A stretch of 64,000 nt of DNA from Planococcus shenhongbingii (GCF_030413635.1 NZ_CP129235.1:2232001-2296000); one strand, 5' to 3'; positions 35,461-43,329 are shown, counted from the stretch's first letter. The notes: generated from the sequence alone by a model not told the origin. A program made the numbers and translations.

Positions 35461-36014
35461 GGGATTCACCAAATTTCAATTTATTAAAGTCGCCGATATT
35501 AAATGAATTATATCAGATTTCAACCTAAATGAGCGCGGTTTTACATGTAACTCCTATACTGTAATATAACGCTTTATTAAAAAAAATTTTGGAGGTGAAA
35601 TCTTCTCTAGCATCAAAGAGTGAACTTCCACTGCAACTATTTCTGCAAGTTCTCCGACGGCATTTCTTCGTTGGATTGAACGTTACAGACTTCTAGAACT
35701 GCAAAACCATTCGTAACATACGCTATTGCACACAAAAAGAGAGAAGATAAGCTTTGATCAGCCTCTTCCCTCCCTTCTATTTGTGCAGCTTCTGATAAAT
35801 CCTTATATGTAAACTTGTCTCCGCTTGAAATACCGATTTTTTAATTTTACGGAACAGCTTCTTGAATGTACTATTTTTTCTAGCAAACTTACTTTCTCTT
35901 ATTACGCTTCAAACTCCATTTCATGTCCTTAATTTTTCCCAAGGACTGGATCGGTTGCACGTCTTTGATTTCATCCTGCTTATTTCGCATGGTTTGCACC
36001 TCTTTCAAGACTTC
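35461..36014. other. Spacer upstream of the GntR gene
   Basis: About 550 bases. Apart from element R3 I see only AT-rich DNA. GAATGTACTATTTTTTCTAG at 35864 is similar to GAATGCATCATTTTTTCTAA at 36565, a short two-copy repeat. Confidence 0.4.
35711..35817. repeat. Dispersed hairpin element, copy R3
   Basis: TCGTAACATACGCTATTGCA, hairpin AGAGAGAAGA / TCTTCCCTCCCTTCT region, then GTGCAGCTTCTGATAAATCC and TTATATGTAAACTT. Same order and flanks as R1 and R8. Confidence 0.75.
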
Positions 36015-36389
36015 TTATTGATCAAAGGGCAGGCGTGGGTCTTCGTCTTGGTAAATGGAATACATGGTTCCAGCGCTTTCCATGGCCGAACATGCCGTAT
36101 CTGTACAAGCGAAAATATGGGTTTGTTTATCCGTATAAACATTTACGCCGAAGTAGTAGGGGAACGCGCCTCCTTTTGATTTCTCTATCCATGGGTCGAT
36201 CGCAATAACAGTTTCCCGAGCTGCAATCCCTTGGTAATCGGCACTTCCCACTGTTTTTTGCACCATTTCGCTTAATGCGATTTCTTCTTCCTCTGTAGGT
36301 TGAAATAACAGCCAATCCCCCAACAGAAATAAATTAATGGCTAAACTGACAATTAATAATCCGATCAAAAGCTTCTTTTTCATCGTCAT
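36015..36389 (-). CDS. Membrane-anchored hypothetical protein
   Basis: 124 residues. One N-terminal membrane segment (LLIGLLIVSLAINLFLLGDW, residues 6-26), then an extracytoplasmic domain with two Cys close together (FACTDTACSAM), which could form a disulphide. GGGAGCATGACG precedes the ATG; a second ATG two codons later is possible. No family recognised. It lies just beyond the left end of the palindrome-punctuated gene array. Confidence 0.6.
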   Translation of the reverse strand: MTMKKKLLIGLLIVSLAINLFLLGDWLLFQPTEEEEIALSEMVQKTVGSADYQGIAARETVIAIDPWIEKSKGGAFPYYFGVNVYTDKQTHIFACTDTACSAMESAGTMYSIYQDEDPRLPFDQ

Positions 36390-36630
36390 GCTCCCTTTTT
36401 GACCTTAAATGGCGACAAGTATTTTTCTTGAGCATACATTTTTTTGAGGTGATTTGTCTTTATAAATTTATATTCCTTGTGTAAGAAATTATCAAAAGGA
36501 ATGCAATAAAAAGAAAAAGTCATCGACAAGAAAAATCGAGCCCAGTAAAATCAACCTTTTGAATGCATCATTTTTTCTAATAAATTCATTTCTTTTAATT
36601 TTTGATAGAAGTCAATGGTGCCGGGCTCTT

Positions 36631-36662
36631 GAATGTAACTTACTTGCTAATAAGTTACATTC
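36631..36662. repeat. 32-bp palindrome HP1
   Basis: Arms GAATGTAACTTA and TAAGTTACATTC pair over all 12 bases around the 8-base loop CTTGCTAA. It lies 38 bases after the stop of the gene at 36701. There is no T tract, so it is not a standard terminator. Confidence 0.95.
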
Positions 36663-36700
36663 GTTGAAGTAGAAAATTTCTTGGAAGCCAGCTGGCAACC

Positions 36701-37006
36701 TTAGAAACGTTCCCCTTTTTTTCCGAGTAAAACAGCTAATACTACAAAGATATAAGGGTAGGTCAGAAGCGTCAATTCGAGAAATCCATACCCAAATAAC
36801 ATCGCTGTCGATTCTTCATCCGAATAATAACCAGCGCCAACCATATAAGTTCCAAGTAAAAAATAACTGCCGATTGATAAAATAATGAAAATAAGTCCAA
36901 TTATATTTAATTTGAATTTGAAGAGCGTATAAAGCAAAACAGGTATATAGATTAGCCCTAATATAAGCAAAAATCCGAAAATATATAACGGTTCAAAGAC
37001 ATCCAT
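36701..37006 (-). CDS. Small integral membrane protein (array gene A)
   Basis: 101 residues with three hydrophobic helices (about 8-28, 34-58 and 72-95) and a basic C-terminus (GKKGERF). GGAAAAG is upstream of the ATG. No signature is recognised. It is the last gene of the minus-strand array; palindrome HP1 follows its stop and HP2 precedes it. A membrane immunity protein is possible by context only. Confidence 0.6.
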   Translation of the reverse strand: MDVFEPLYIFGFLLILGLIYIPVLLYTLFKFKLNIIGLIFIILSIGSYFLLGTYMVGAGYYSDEESTAMLFGYGFLELTLLTYPYIFVVLAVLLGKKGERF

Positions 37007-37163
37007 TTTCTTTTCCTCCTTTCCAGCAAACTAGGTTTCTCAGTGGTTTCTAGCAGCCACAAAAACCCCTGCCATTGATATTAATAACAACGACTGGGGC
37101 TTACAAAAGTTTCCATTCAAAGAGAATTGATTAATAAAATGATTCTACTTTACTGGCAGTTTT

Positions 37164-37195
37164 GAATGTAACTTAATTCACATTATGTTACATTC
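37164..37195. repeat. 32-bp palindrome HP2
   Basis: Left arm GAATGTAACTTA, loop ATTCACAT, right arm TATGTTACATTC (one mismatch). It is 67 bases after the stop of the acetyltransferase gene at 37263. Confidence 0.9.
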
Positions 37196-37262
37196 AAATC
37201 CATTAATAGAGCCTTAAAAATCTCTGTTCTTAAAAAACCTTTTAATCTTTAAGGTTAATCTT

Positions 37263-37748
37263 TTATATTTTTAAAACCATTTCTATTGTTTTCAGTATGT
37301 GTCCATCGAAATTATCATCAAACTCTCTAACAGCTTCAAATGCTTTTGCTTCGTAAAATTTTACCCCTGACAGATTTTCCTTTTCAACCTCCACAAAAAT
37401 TTCTTTCACTCCATCTAATTCTTTGATGCCTTGCTCTAACAATGCTGAACCTATTCCTAGCCCTTGATATTCAGGATAAATATAGATAGCAGCTAACCCG
37501 ACTATTCCATCGTCATTTACTCGAGAAAAATTAGCGAAACCAACAACTTTTTCAGAAATATTGGCTACAAGAACAATCGATTTCTCCATACGTTGCTGCA
37601 TTCTATTGTCATTGTATGCAGAACTTAAAAAGTTCTCTTGAACATCTAAAGGAATTATCCCTTCGTAAGTAGAATTCCAAGTTTTTTTTGCAATATCTTG
37701 TACTTGTTTAATATCTCCTTCTTGCATTCTTCGAACTAAAAATTCCAC
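37263..37748 (-). CDS. GNAT-family N-acetyltransferase (array gene B)
   Basis: 161 residues. The GTG at 37748 follows AAGAGGGA; longer readings would begin inside palindrome HP3. The GNAT fold is clear: FLVRRMQEGDIKQVQDIAKK, then VLVANISEKVVGFANFSRVN, motif A VGLAAIYIYPEYQGLGIGSA with the Q-G-L-G-I-G acetyl-CoA loop, and motif B NLSGVKFYEAKAFEAVREF. It transfers acetyl from acetyl-CoA to an unknown amine. As a single gene between two palindromes it behaves as one unit of the array. Confidence 0.85.
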   Translation of the reverse strand: MEFLVRRMQEGDIKQVQDIAKKTWNSTYEGIIPLDVQENFLSSAYNDNRMQQRMEKSIVLVANISEKVVGFANFSRVNDDGIVGLAAIYIYPEYQGLGIGSALLEQGIKELDGVKEIFVEVEKENLSGVKFYEAKAFEAVREFDDNFDGHILKTIEMVLKI

Positions 37749-37807
37749 AAATATCCCTCTTTTCAATTCCTTTTTGTGAATCCTATGTTCTTTATGTCCA
37801 TATTTCT

Positions 37808-37839
37808 GAATGTAACTTAACTGCACTTTTGTTACATTC
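37808..37839. repeat. 32-bp palindrome HP3
   Basis: Left arm GAATGTAACTTA, loop ACTGCACT, right arm TTTGTTACATTC (two mismatches). It lies 43 bases after the stop of the gene at 37883. Confidence 0.88.
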
Positions 37840-37882
37840 GATCCTTCAAAGCATCGGCTGTCTTTGCATTGATACTTCTACT

Positions 37883-38374
37883 TCATTGATCGAGATAAGG
37901 AGATTGAAAACTTTCCACATACAAACCTTCGATTCTTTTTAGTTCTTCTATAATCTCATCTGTCAGGCTTTCTCCCACAAAATACATATAGTAATCGTAG
38001 CCAAAATGGACCTCAAACTGATTTTTGGCAACCAGTCTCCCCCAGACCACTCCTCTGAGAATCATCTTAATTAACTCCCTAACCAAACTGATGGGAATGG
38101 TCTTGCCTTCGGACAAGTTTAATGCGGTTTCATGTGAATAGTTTTCCAGGTCCACCAGCTTCAGATGATTGACCCCAGTTTTTTTTATGAGCACTTCCAC
38201 AGCTTGGATGTATTTTTCTTCGGTCACCAGGTATTGCTCCATCGTGAAAATCTGGCCTTGGTACAACTTTCCGACATCGGACATGCCAATCCATTCCTCC
38301 ACTAAGGTGTAGTGGCCATTCGCATCCCGTTTTTGCGGATTGTACTTGGTGACACGCACAGAGTTCATCCTCAA
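37883..38374 (-). CDS. Hypothetical protein (array gene C)
   Basis: 163 residues from a TTG start with GGGAGGG upstream; an ATG two codons later (38368) is equally possible. It is soluble and acidic, with the segments YTLVEEWIGMSDVGKLYQGQ, EKYIQAVEVLIKKTGVNHLK and VHFGYDYYMYFVGESLTDEI. I do not recognise the family. It follows gene D by about 35 bases and precedes HP3, so C and D form the one two-gene unit in the array. An immunity role is suggested by neighbours only. Confidence 0.55.
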   Translation of the reverse strand: MRMNSVRVTKYNPQKRDANGHYTLVEEWIGMSDVGKLYQGQIFTMEQYLVTEEKYIQAVEVLIKKTGVNHLKLVDLENYSHETALNLSEGKTIPISLVRELIKMILRGVVWGRLVAKNQFEVHFGYDYYMYFVGESLTDEIIEELKRIEGLYVESFQSPYLDQ

Positions 38375-38411
38375 TCTTCCCTCCCATTCTTGTTAAGTGC
38401 AGCCGCAGCCT

Positions 38412-39107
38412 TTACCTGGAATAGCTGAATATCGCCCAAGGCAGCCAAAAGTATTCCTCCGATTCGTCGTTGCTGTATTTTGCGTAGCGCATCGCTTCTT
38501 CCAACGAAGGGATGAGCCCATGCTCATTCAGCTTGAAATCAAAGTGCTCGTCATACTCCCTTTCCTGTCCATTAAACAGATAGGTAATAAATGCGCCATA
38601 CTCGAACGCTAATAGTTCATACCCCAGCAATGTGGCACCTGTTTTTTCCACTTCGATGCCGTTGAGCAGCAGCTTCTCGAAGCCGTACCGCTCTTTGTCC
38701 GGCTTCACCAGCGTCCCTTCATAGGTGAGAAAGTATTGGACCAGCTCTTCCGGCAACCCGATGCCGACCAGCAGAGGCTCCGGCACATGCGTGAGAAATC
38801 GTGCGCAGAAATCCCGGGCGGTGGCCAGCGTCATAAACACTTGGGAATAGGTGAACAGCCCTTCGGCAAACCTATCCTCGACCCATTTTTCGATCGCCGC
38901 ATAGTCCGTTTCCGGCAATCCCAATTGCCGCGCATACCTTCGTTTTCCGGCAACGGAAACATTATAGGTCACAAACACCGTATCCGGATGGAACTTGCAG
39001 AAGTACTCACTTAACGACAGGATAATTGGCGGGACGAGGGTCTCATCCATACCTTCAGGCCGTGGGCAGGGGTCAATGATGTAATAGCCGCCCGATACAT
39101 GCTTCAT
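38412..39107 (-). CDS. Hypothetical protein (array gene D)
   Basis: 231 residues. The ATG at 39107 is placed after AAAGGAGGAAGG; the frame is open 19 codons further without a site. It is soluble, with PPIILSLSEYFCKFHPDTVF, EKWVEDRFAEGLFTYSQVFM and a tail EEAMRYAKYSNDESEEYFWL. No known domain was recognised. GC content is visibly higher than that of the neighbouring array genes, hinting at a different origin. It is probably co-transcribed with gene C. Confidence 0.55.
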   Translation of the reverse strand: MKHVSGGYYIIDPCPRPEGMDETLVPPIILSLSEYFCKFHPDTVFVTYNVSVAGKRRYARQLGLPETDYAAIEKWVEDRFAEGLFTYSQVFMTLATARDFCARFLTHVPEPLLVGIGLPEELVQYFLTYEGTLVKPDKERYGFEKLLLNGIEVEKTGATLLGYELLAFEYGAFITYLFNGQEREYDEHFDFKLNEHGLIPSLEEAMRYAKYSNDESEEYFWLPWAIFSYSR

Positions 39108-39311
39108 ATCCTTCCTCCTTTCCAATCGGTTCCATTGCTTAGGACCAGGTCGCTCCATCCTCACGGTTCTTCGAAACCGGTAAGTGGGTGGAAGTCCGGG
39201 GCGTCCAGGTTTTATTATTGCATGAAAAGGCCATTCGCCTTCTTTTCCTAAATATACCAGGGAACAAACTCAAGAACCAGAACATTCGACTAATGAACTT
39301 TCCGCAACCAG

Positions 39312-39427
39312 CAGAGACCAGAGAAAAGGAAGAGCTGCGCTGATCGTACTGCACAGCTCTTCCTTTTTCGACTTCACCCCATGTCCAAATGGTGGGGCTT
39401 CTGATAAGTCGGGATATGTAAACTTAG
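39312..39427. repeat. Dispersed hairpin element, copy R4
   Basis: Hairpin AAAAGGAAGAGCTG / CAGCTCTTCCTTTTT followed by GGGGCTTCTGATAAGTCGGG and ATATGTAAACTTAG. The right flank is the same as in the other copies. Confidence 0.65.
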
Positions 39428-39521
39428 TGATCAACTAAAAAGAACCGATATATGACATAATTAAAAAAAGAATAAAAGGAGCAGGTTAAATCTGCACCTT
39501 TTACTGTCTTAAACTATATAT

Positions 39522-39773
39522 TTAGATTATGCCTTCTGAAATTTGATAAAAAAGTACGTAAGTTAAATAGCCTCCTAAAAAAATTCCTCCAAGAAGCAAA
39601 AAAAGTTTAATTATCCAATAATTCACAAGTGGAGGGAGGAATAAGGTATTTTTAAAAACCCTGTACTTCTCCGTTTCTACGAACTCTTTCTTTTTCAAGA
39701 CAAAGATTGCGAATAAAGCACAAGAAAAGCACATAAGTATAACAGCGATAAAGCCAATTATTTCTCCTGCCAT
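39522..39773 (-). CDS. Small two-helix membrane protein
   Basis: 83 residues. Two hydrophobic helices (about 5-25 and 50-75) surround a basic loop (KKKEFVETEKYRVFKN). AGGAG precedes the ATG. No motif recognised. It sits in the 3-kb interval between palindromes HP3 and HP4, together with other array-type genes. Confidence 0.55.
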   Translation of the reverse strand: MAGEIIGFIAVILMCFSCALFAIFVLKKKEFVETEKYRVFKNTLFLPPLVNYWIIKLFLLLGGIFLGGYLTYVLFYQISEGII

Positions 39774-39850
39774 ATTTTTTCTCCTTTCTATTACCTATAG
39801 TTAGTCTCACAATGCAGTCTTAATCTGAGCTAATCTGAGCTTTAATAACT

Positions 39851-40116
39851 TTATACATCATTTCCATTCCACCTTCGGTAGGGATTCAAGTAGTCATGCT
39901 GCTTTCTGGCTTCCTGTTCACCAAAGGCATTAGCCAGATCATATAGAAGGGGCCTTAATGAGAAGGATGCTTTCCTCAAACATTTTATGGTCATCGGTGG
40001 AATTTTCATTCCTCATTTCTGGATCTGGCTCTTCTGAAATGAGGCATTCATACAAGGTCTTGACGGCATACCAGTCCCAGTCCTTGGTCGTTTTTTTCCA
40101 AAGCCTTTTTTTTCAT
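39851..40116 (-). pseudogene. DUF4288-like gene broken at an A8 tract
   Basis: A start with ribosome site GAGGAGGGG reads ATG then a run of eight A. In frame, only MKKKALEKNDQG follows before a stop. One base shorter, it would read KRLWKKTTKDWDWYAVKTLY, ECLISEEPDPEMRNENSTDD, HKMFEESILLIKAPS. The W-Y-A-V-K...E-S-I-L-L-I-K-A core is DUF4288-like (from memory). A second shift near 39945 leads to YDLANAFGEQEARKQHDYLN. It is either a phase-variable or, more likely, a dead gene. Confidence 0.6.
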
Positions 40117-40373
40117 CGTCCCCCTCCTCGAAAACTAGGTTGTCTTATAAAAGTTATATAAATAGTTGCAAGGGTCTAACCGTGAAGATAATTTCATTGC
40201 GGATGTCCATAACTTAACTTAAGGATCTTTTCTAAAGGAAGTTTAGAAGTAGATTCGATAGAAGCACTGGAATATCCTTCCTAACTGGATTAGTTAACGG
40301 GTTCTTGAACTGGTGGCTTCTGGTTATTGTGAGATTTCATTTTGTATGAATAAGCTTAGTCTACTAATGAAGC
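40117..40373. other. Spacer upstream of the DUF4288-like remnant
   Basis: No gene seen. AT-rich DNA leads into element R5. Confidence 0.3.
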
Positions 40374-40460
40374 GTTCGTAAAAGTACACTTATCCAATCC
40401 AAAAGAAGAGAAAAGCTCATCTGGCTTCTTCCCTTCTGGTAAATCGTAATATGTAAACTA
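40374..40460. repeat. Dispersed hairpin element, copy R5
   Basis: GTTCGTAAAAGTACACTTAT, then AGAAGAG / CTTCTTCCCTTCT hairpin, then TAATATGTAAACTAG. It is shorter than the other copies because the GCTTCTGATAA block is reduced. Confidence 0.6.
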
Positions 40461-40556
40461 GTTTAAAATTATAGACTAGCATATTGACTACACTCTTAAA
40501 GTATAATTAGTTAAAAATAAAACCCCAATTAGAATGTTTTTGGAGGGATAGTCAAA

Positions 40557-40808
40557 TTGAATGAAACATATGATTTTAAAGTTGATTGGTGCAAGATTTG
40601 TGGTCAAGGTTGGGTAACCATCGTAAAAGATAAAGTTACAAATCAATTTACTGTAATGTGTGCAGAGTGCGAAAACGAGTGGGACCATCCGCTGCATGCT
40701 CAATCTAATATAAAGACTAAAGAGGTCAGTGAAGAGCATTTGGTAGTGAATCCTTCAAAAGAAGAGATTCAGGAAAATGGATGGGATGTATATATTATTA
40801 GAGAATGA
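40557..40808 (+). CDS. Zinc-ribbon protein (array gene E, opposite strand)
   Basis: 83 residues from a TTG start 8 bases after GGAGGGA. Two CxxC knuckles (CKIC at 12-15 and CAEC at 35-38) form a zinc ribbon, followed by an acidic helical tail ending EEIQENGWDVYIIRE. Similar short proteins occur among immunity-type genes in Bacillales, from memory. It is the only plus-strand gene in the 36-43 kb array. The function is unknown. Confidence 0.6.
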   Translation: MNETYDFKVDWCKICGQGWVTIVKDKVTNQFTVMCAECENEWDHPLHAQSNIKTKEVSEEHLVVNPSKEEIQENGWDVYIIRE

Positions 40809-40877
40809 TAGCGCTGAACTTCCTTTGATAGTTTACTTTCTCTAGTTCCTGTTCAAAGTCTTTAAAACAAAGCTATT

Positions 40878-40909
40878 GAACGTAACATAGTTAGCAATAA
40901 GTTACAGTC
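40878..40909. repeat. 32-bp palindrome HP4
   Basis: Left arm GAACGTAACATA, loop GTTAGCAA, right arm TAAGTTACAGTC. It is the most diverged copy and overlaps the stop codon of the SUKH gene by two bases. Confidence 0.85.
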
Positions 40910-41339
40910 AATCTTCGTCAAAATCTTCTAGTTCTTCCTGAGCGATGATAATAAAATCTTTTAAAGTAGGAGCTAGCTGTTCCGTTTCATCTGTTTCATG
41001 AAGCCATAAAAAAATTGGATCATCTGCTTTTCCACCTTCTACTTTCAGGCACAAGTAATCGCCAGTCCCATTCCCAGCGATCGCAATAAGATCTTCAGAA
41101 ATTACATCAGTTAAAACTTCCTTGTTTTGTCTGACTACATCGTCCCATGTCTTTTTTAGATTCTTAGAATCTTTGATGGGGAATAAACTCCATTCCCCTA
41201 CCTCGGGACCGTTAGCCAATTTAAACAATTGAACATACTGATCCGGGAAACATACGTTTAACTTTTGTTCCGTTTCTCTTATTGCTGCCTCCTCTACACC
41301 CTTTTTATTTGTCTCCAACAGCTTGATAATCTCTTGCAT
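40908..41339 (-). CDS. SMI1/KNR4 (SUKH) family immunity-like protein (array gene F)
   Basis: 143 residues, one SUKH domain: IRETEQKLNVCFPDQYVQLF, KLANGPEVGEWSLFPIKDSK, AIAGNGTGDYLCLKVEGG, DDPIFLWLHETDE, and an acidic end LEDFDED. The pattern 'E..L....P..Y......NG......' then 'G.GD......' defines the family. SUKH proteins are known as immunity proteins of polymorphic toxin systems and as general interaction domains. No toxin gene is next to it. It is a single-gene unit between HP5 and HP4. Confidence 0.85.
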   Translation of the reverse strand: MQEIIKLLETNKKGVEEAAIRETEQKLNVCFPDQYVQLFKLANGPEVGEWSLFPIKDSKNLKKTWDDVVRQNKEVLTDVISEDLIAIAGNGTGDYLCLKVEGGKADDPIFLWLHETDETEQLAPTLKDFIIIAQEELEDFDED

Positions 41340-41374
41340 AATTTAACCCCCGTTTTTAATCTAGCTGCCAATCT

Positions 41375-41406
41375 GAATGTAACTTACTTGCTAATAAGTT
41401 ACATTC
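41375..41406. repeat. 32-bp palindrome HP5
   Basis: Perfect arms GAATGTAACTTA / TAAGTTACATTC, loop CTTGCTAA, identical to HP1 although 4.7 kb away. It is 42 bases after the stop of gene G. Confidence 0.95.
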
Positions 41407-41448
41407 AAACTGGAATAAAACCAAGTGCTGCTAATACCGTAAATATTT

Positions 41449-42015
41449 TCAGGATTCAAGGTCACTACTCATTAGATCAAGCGCATAATCTTCCGATATG
41501 CAGTGCGTGACTTTTCGAGGTGTATTGTATTTTTCATTCTTCGTGAATACAGTAAGACCGACCTCCTGTACATCAATAAATGTTTCGACCTTTCCAAAAT
41601 CGAGGTTTCTAAATTCCGTAGGTCCCCCCCATTTCTTGGTTGGAACTAAATCCGCTTCAGAAAGGCCTTCCCCAAAGAAAATAAAGATTCTCATTCCATT
41701 TGAAGCCAATTCAACCGTGCTTTCGCAAATTACTGCTAAGATGTCAACTGAATCAATTTTGACAATAAAACCATCAGAATCAAATCTATAGAAAGGCATA
41801 TTCCTTTCCATAATAATCTTTTCTACGTGCTCAAGCATCACAAAGTCCAACGCAAAAAAAACAGGAAAGGCGAACATATTCTGGGCCAACGTAAAAAGGA
41901 AATCAGGTTCCATGTCCCTAATTCCTACTTCAACTGATTGAAATATATCTTTTGGAAGGGAAAAATCATTTAATATACTAGGGTCGGGATGTTGGACAAA
42001 ATATTGTTTTTTCAA
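41449..42015 (-). CDS. Hypothetical protein (array gene G)
   Basis: 188 residues, soluble. Segments include YFVQHPDPSILNDFSLPKDI, PFYRFDSDGFIVKIDSVDIL and KVETFIDVQEVGLTVFTKNE. A GGAGGTAAG site lies before the ATG. I know no family for it. The size, solubility and position between two palindromes in a series with a SUKH gene suggest an immunity-type protein; that is context, not sequence evidence. Confidence 0.55.
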   Translation of the reverse strand: MKKQYFVQHPDPSILNDFSLPKDIFQSVEVGIRDMEPDFLFTLAQNMFAFPVFFALDFVMLEHVEKIIMERNMPFYRFDSDGFIVKIDSVDILAVICESTVELASNGMRIFIFFGEGLSEADLVPTKKWGGPTEFRNLDFGKVETFIDVQEVGLTVFTKNEKYNTPRKVTHCISEDYALDLMSSDLES

Positions 42016-42044
42016 TTCCTTACCTCCTACTTAGACTTATAAGT

Positions 42045-42076
42045 GAATGTAACTTAATTAGTAATAAGTTACATTC
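42045..42076. repeat. 32-bp palindrome HP6
   Basis: Perfect arms GAATGTAACTTA / TAAGTTACATTC, loop ATTAGTAA. It lies only 5 bases after the stop of gene H. Confidence 0.95.
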
Positions 42077-42081
42077 GTTTT

Positions 42082-42546
42082 TCATATTCCCAAATGGTAA
42101 AGATAGAGGTTCTCTTCTTCCAATCTCTCAATCATAGACAGCAGCCTTTTCAATAATTCGAGCACATCATTTCTAGAAAATACTAGACGTTCACGTCCGC
42201 CTAACATTTTTTTGTTGGAAGAATGCACGAATTCCCCAGTCAGTTCCAGCTTTTCAGGGGAATTCGTAAATAAAGAGTGCCATGCCTTAATGATGTTTTT
42301 CATAGTTGCTGCTGACGTTTGATCAAAAAGGGTCACCCCATAATAATTTATTCCTATGCCTTCTTTCGTCATCGATATCGCTGGATTTTTACACGGAATC
42401 CAGTTCAAAGAATCGGCTATGTATTGAATCAAATCGTCTGGTATATCTATAGAGTCAATAATGTCTATATTTTGTTCATTGCGCTTCATCAACTCTGAAT
42501 AAGCCACTGTATTGGGCACTAAGAAAAATTCATGTTCTAGGCTCAT
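42082..42546 (-). CDS. Hypothetical protein (array gene H)
   Basis: 154 residues, soluble: IPDDLIQYIADSLNWIPCKN, GIGINYYGVTLFDQTSAATM, KNIIKAWHSLFTNSPEKLEL, and the ending LLKRLLSMIERLEEENLYLY then HLGI. The YYG...W..LF..(A/S)P..L.L...(F/Y) and terminal Y-x-H-L-G-I pattern recalls a recurring immunity-type family of Bacillales that I cannot name with certainty. Ribosome site AAGGGACGAAAG. Single-gene unit. Confidence 0.6.
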   Translation of the reverse strand: MSLEHEFFLVPNTVAYSELMKRNEQNIDIIDSIDIPDDLIQYIADSLNWIPCKNPAISMTKEGIGINYYGVTLFDQTSAATMKNIIKAWHSLFTNSPEKLELTGEFVHSSNKKMLGGRERLVFSRNDVLELLKRLLSMIERLEEENLYLYHLGI

Positions 42547-42583
42547 CTTTCGTCCCTTCTAAGCTTTCAGTTTCTCGGTTTTT

Positions 42584-42615
42584 GAATGTAACTTAATTCA
42601 CAATAAGTTACATTC
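42584..42615. repeat. 32-bp palindrome HP7
   Basis: Perfect arms GAATGTAACTTA / TAAGTTACATTC, loop ATTCACAA, one base different from HP2's loop. It is 31 bases after the stop of gene I. Confidence 0.95.
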
Positions 42616-42646
42616 ATATTAAGGTAAAAAAGCAGAACATAAATTT

Positions 42647-42904
42647 TTAACGATTTCCCCATATTTCTAAAGCAAATGGGTAGCATTTCTCAACTGCAAA
42701 ATATTCTTCGAATTCCTGACCAAAAAAGTATATAAATATTTGTCGGATTCCCAATGTAAGTTCTTCGGTAGATTGCATATAATTTAAAGTTTTTAAAACT
42801 TCTTTTATTTCAAGGGAATATGCATCATGTGGCTCTCCCATATCCAGTAAACCCATAGGATCCCATTCGTTAATTACTCTTTTAATTAAATGATACTCGT
42901 CCAC
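42647..42904 (-). CDS. DUF1871-like protein (array gene I)
   Basis: 85 residues, all-helical. IKRVINEWDPMGLLDMGEPH, DAYSLEIKEVLKTLNYMQST, LTLGIRQIFIYFFGQEFEEY follows the DUF1871 pattern (I..WDP...........Y..E......L... then I..IF...FG), as in YugE. AAAGGAGGGA is upstream of the ATG. DUF1871 proteins have no proven function, though they recur among immunity-type genes. Single-gene unit between HP8 and HP7. Confidence 0.75.
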   Translation of the reverse strand: MDEYHLIKRVINEWDPMGLLDMGEPHDAYSLEIKEVLKTLNYMQSTEELTLGIRQIFIYFFGQEFEEYFAVEKCYPFALEIWGNR

Positions 42905-42945
42905 ACCTATCCCTCCTTTATATTTGAGTATTTACAATGTCGTCC

Positions 42946-42977
42946 GAATGTAACTTAACTGCACATAAGTTACATTC
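42946..42977. repeat. 32-bp palindrome HP8
   Basis: Perfect arms GAATGTAACTTA / TAAGTTACATTC, loop ACTGCACA, one base different from HP3's loop. It is 19 bases after the stop of gene J. Confidence 0.95.
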
Positions 42978-42996
42978 AAAACCTAGTCTTTGTTGG

Positions 42997-43329
42997 TTAT
43001 TTTCCGTCTAACTCAGCTACCCATCCTTTAAACCAATCGGGAGGTAATTCTAACTTGGAGAGGTCCATCTTCATTAGCTTTTCATGAGAATAAAACTCAT
43101 ACCAATGCAATTCCCATTGACACTCAATATCTCTTGCAATAACAAAAGCTAATTCGTCTTGCTCATCTAAATCTTCATCTTCCCAAGCCAGCGTTAAATT
43201 ATCGCACCACATGCAAAAATCAACTTGAGGAAATAAATTTTCTCTCTTGCAAACTGCATTTAAAAGAGTCTTAAGATTTTCATAGGAATAGGGAAGATTA
43301 ATGCTGGTCTTATTCCAATTCCATTCCAT
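42997..43329 (-). CDS. Hypothetical protein (array gene J)
   Basis: 110 residues. I took the ATG at 43329, with CAGGGGTG before it; an upstream ATG at 43347 overlaps that site. It is acidic and soluble, with many Trp: MEWNWNKTSINLPYSYENLK, VDFCMWCDNLTLAWEDEDLD, ECQWELHWYEFYSHEKLMKM. No family known. It is the first gene of the minus-strand array and begins 19 bases after the end of the MerR-type remnant, with which it may once have been co-transcribed. Confidence 0.55.
   Translation of the reverse strand: MEWNWNKTSINLPYSYENLKTLLNAVCKRENLFPQVDFCMWCDNLTLAWEDEDLDEQDELAFVIARDIECQWELHWYEFYSHEKLMKMDLSKLELPPDWFKGWVAELDGK

Noticed and set aside
36631..42977. CRISPR array made of the 32-bp repeats
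   Set aside because: The spacing is 360-3000 bases and filled with genes, loops vary and no cas genes are present. Not a CRISPR.
36631..42977. Rho-independent terminators at the 32-bp palindromes
   Set aside because: Stems are AT-rich and no T tract follows on the coding strand in any copy.
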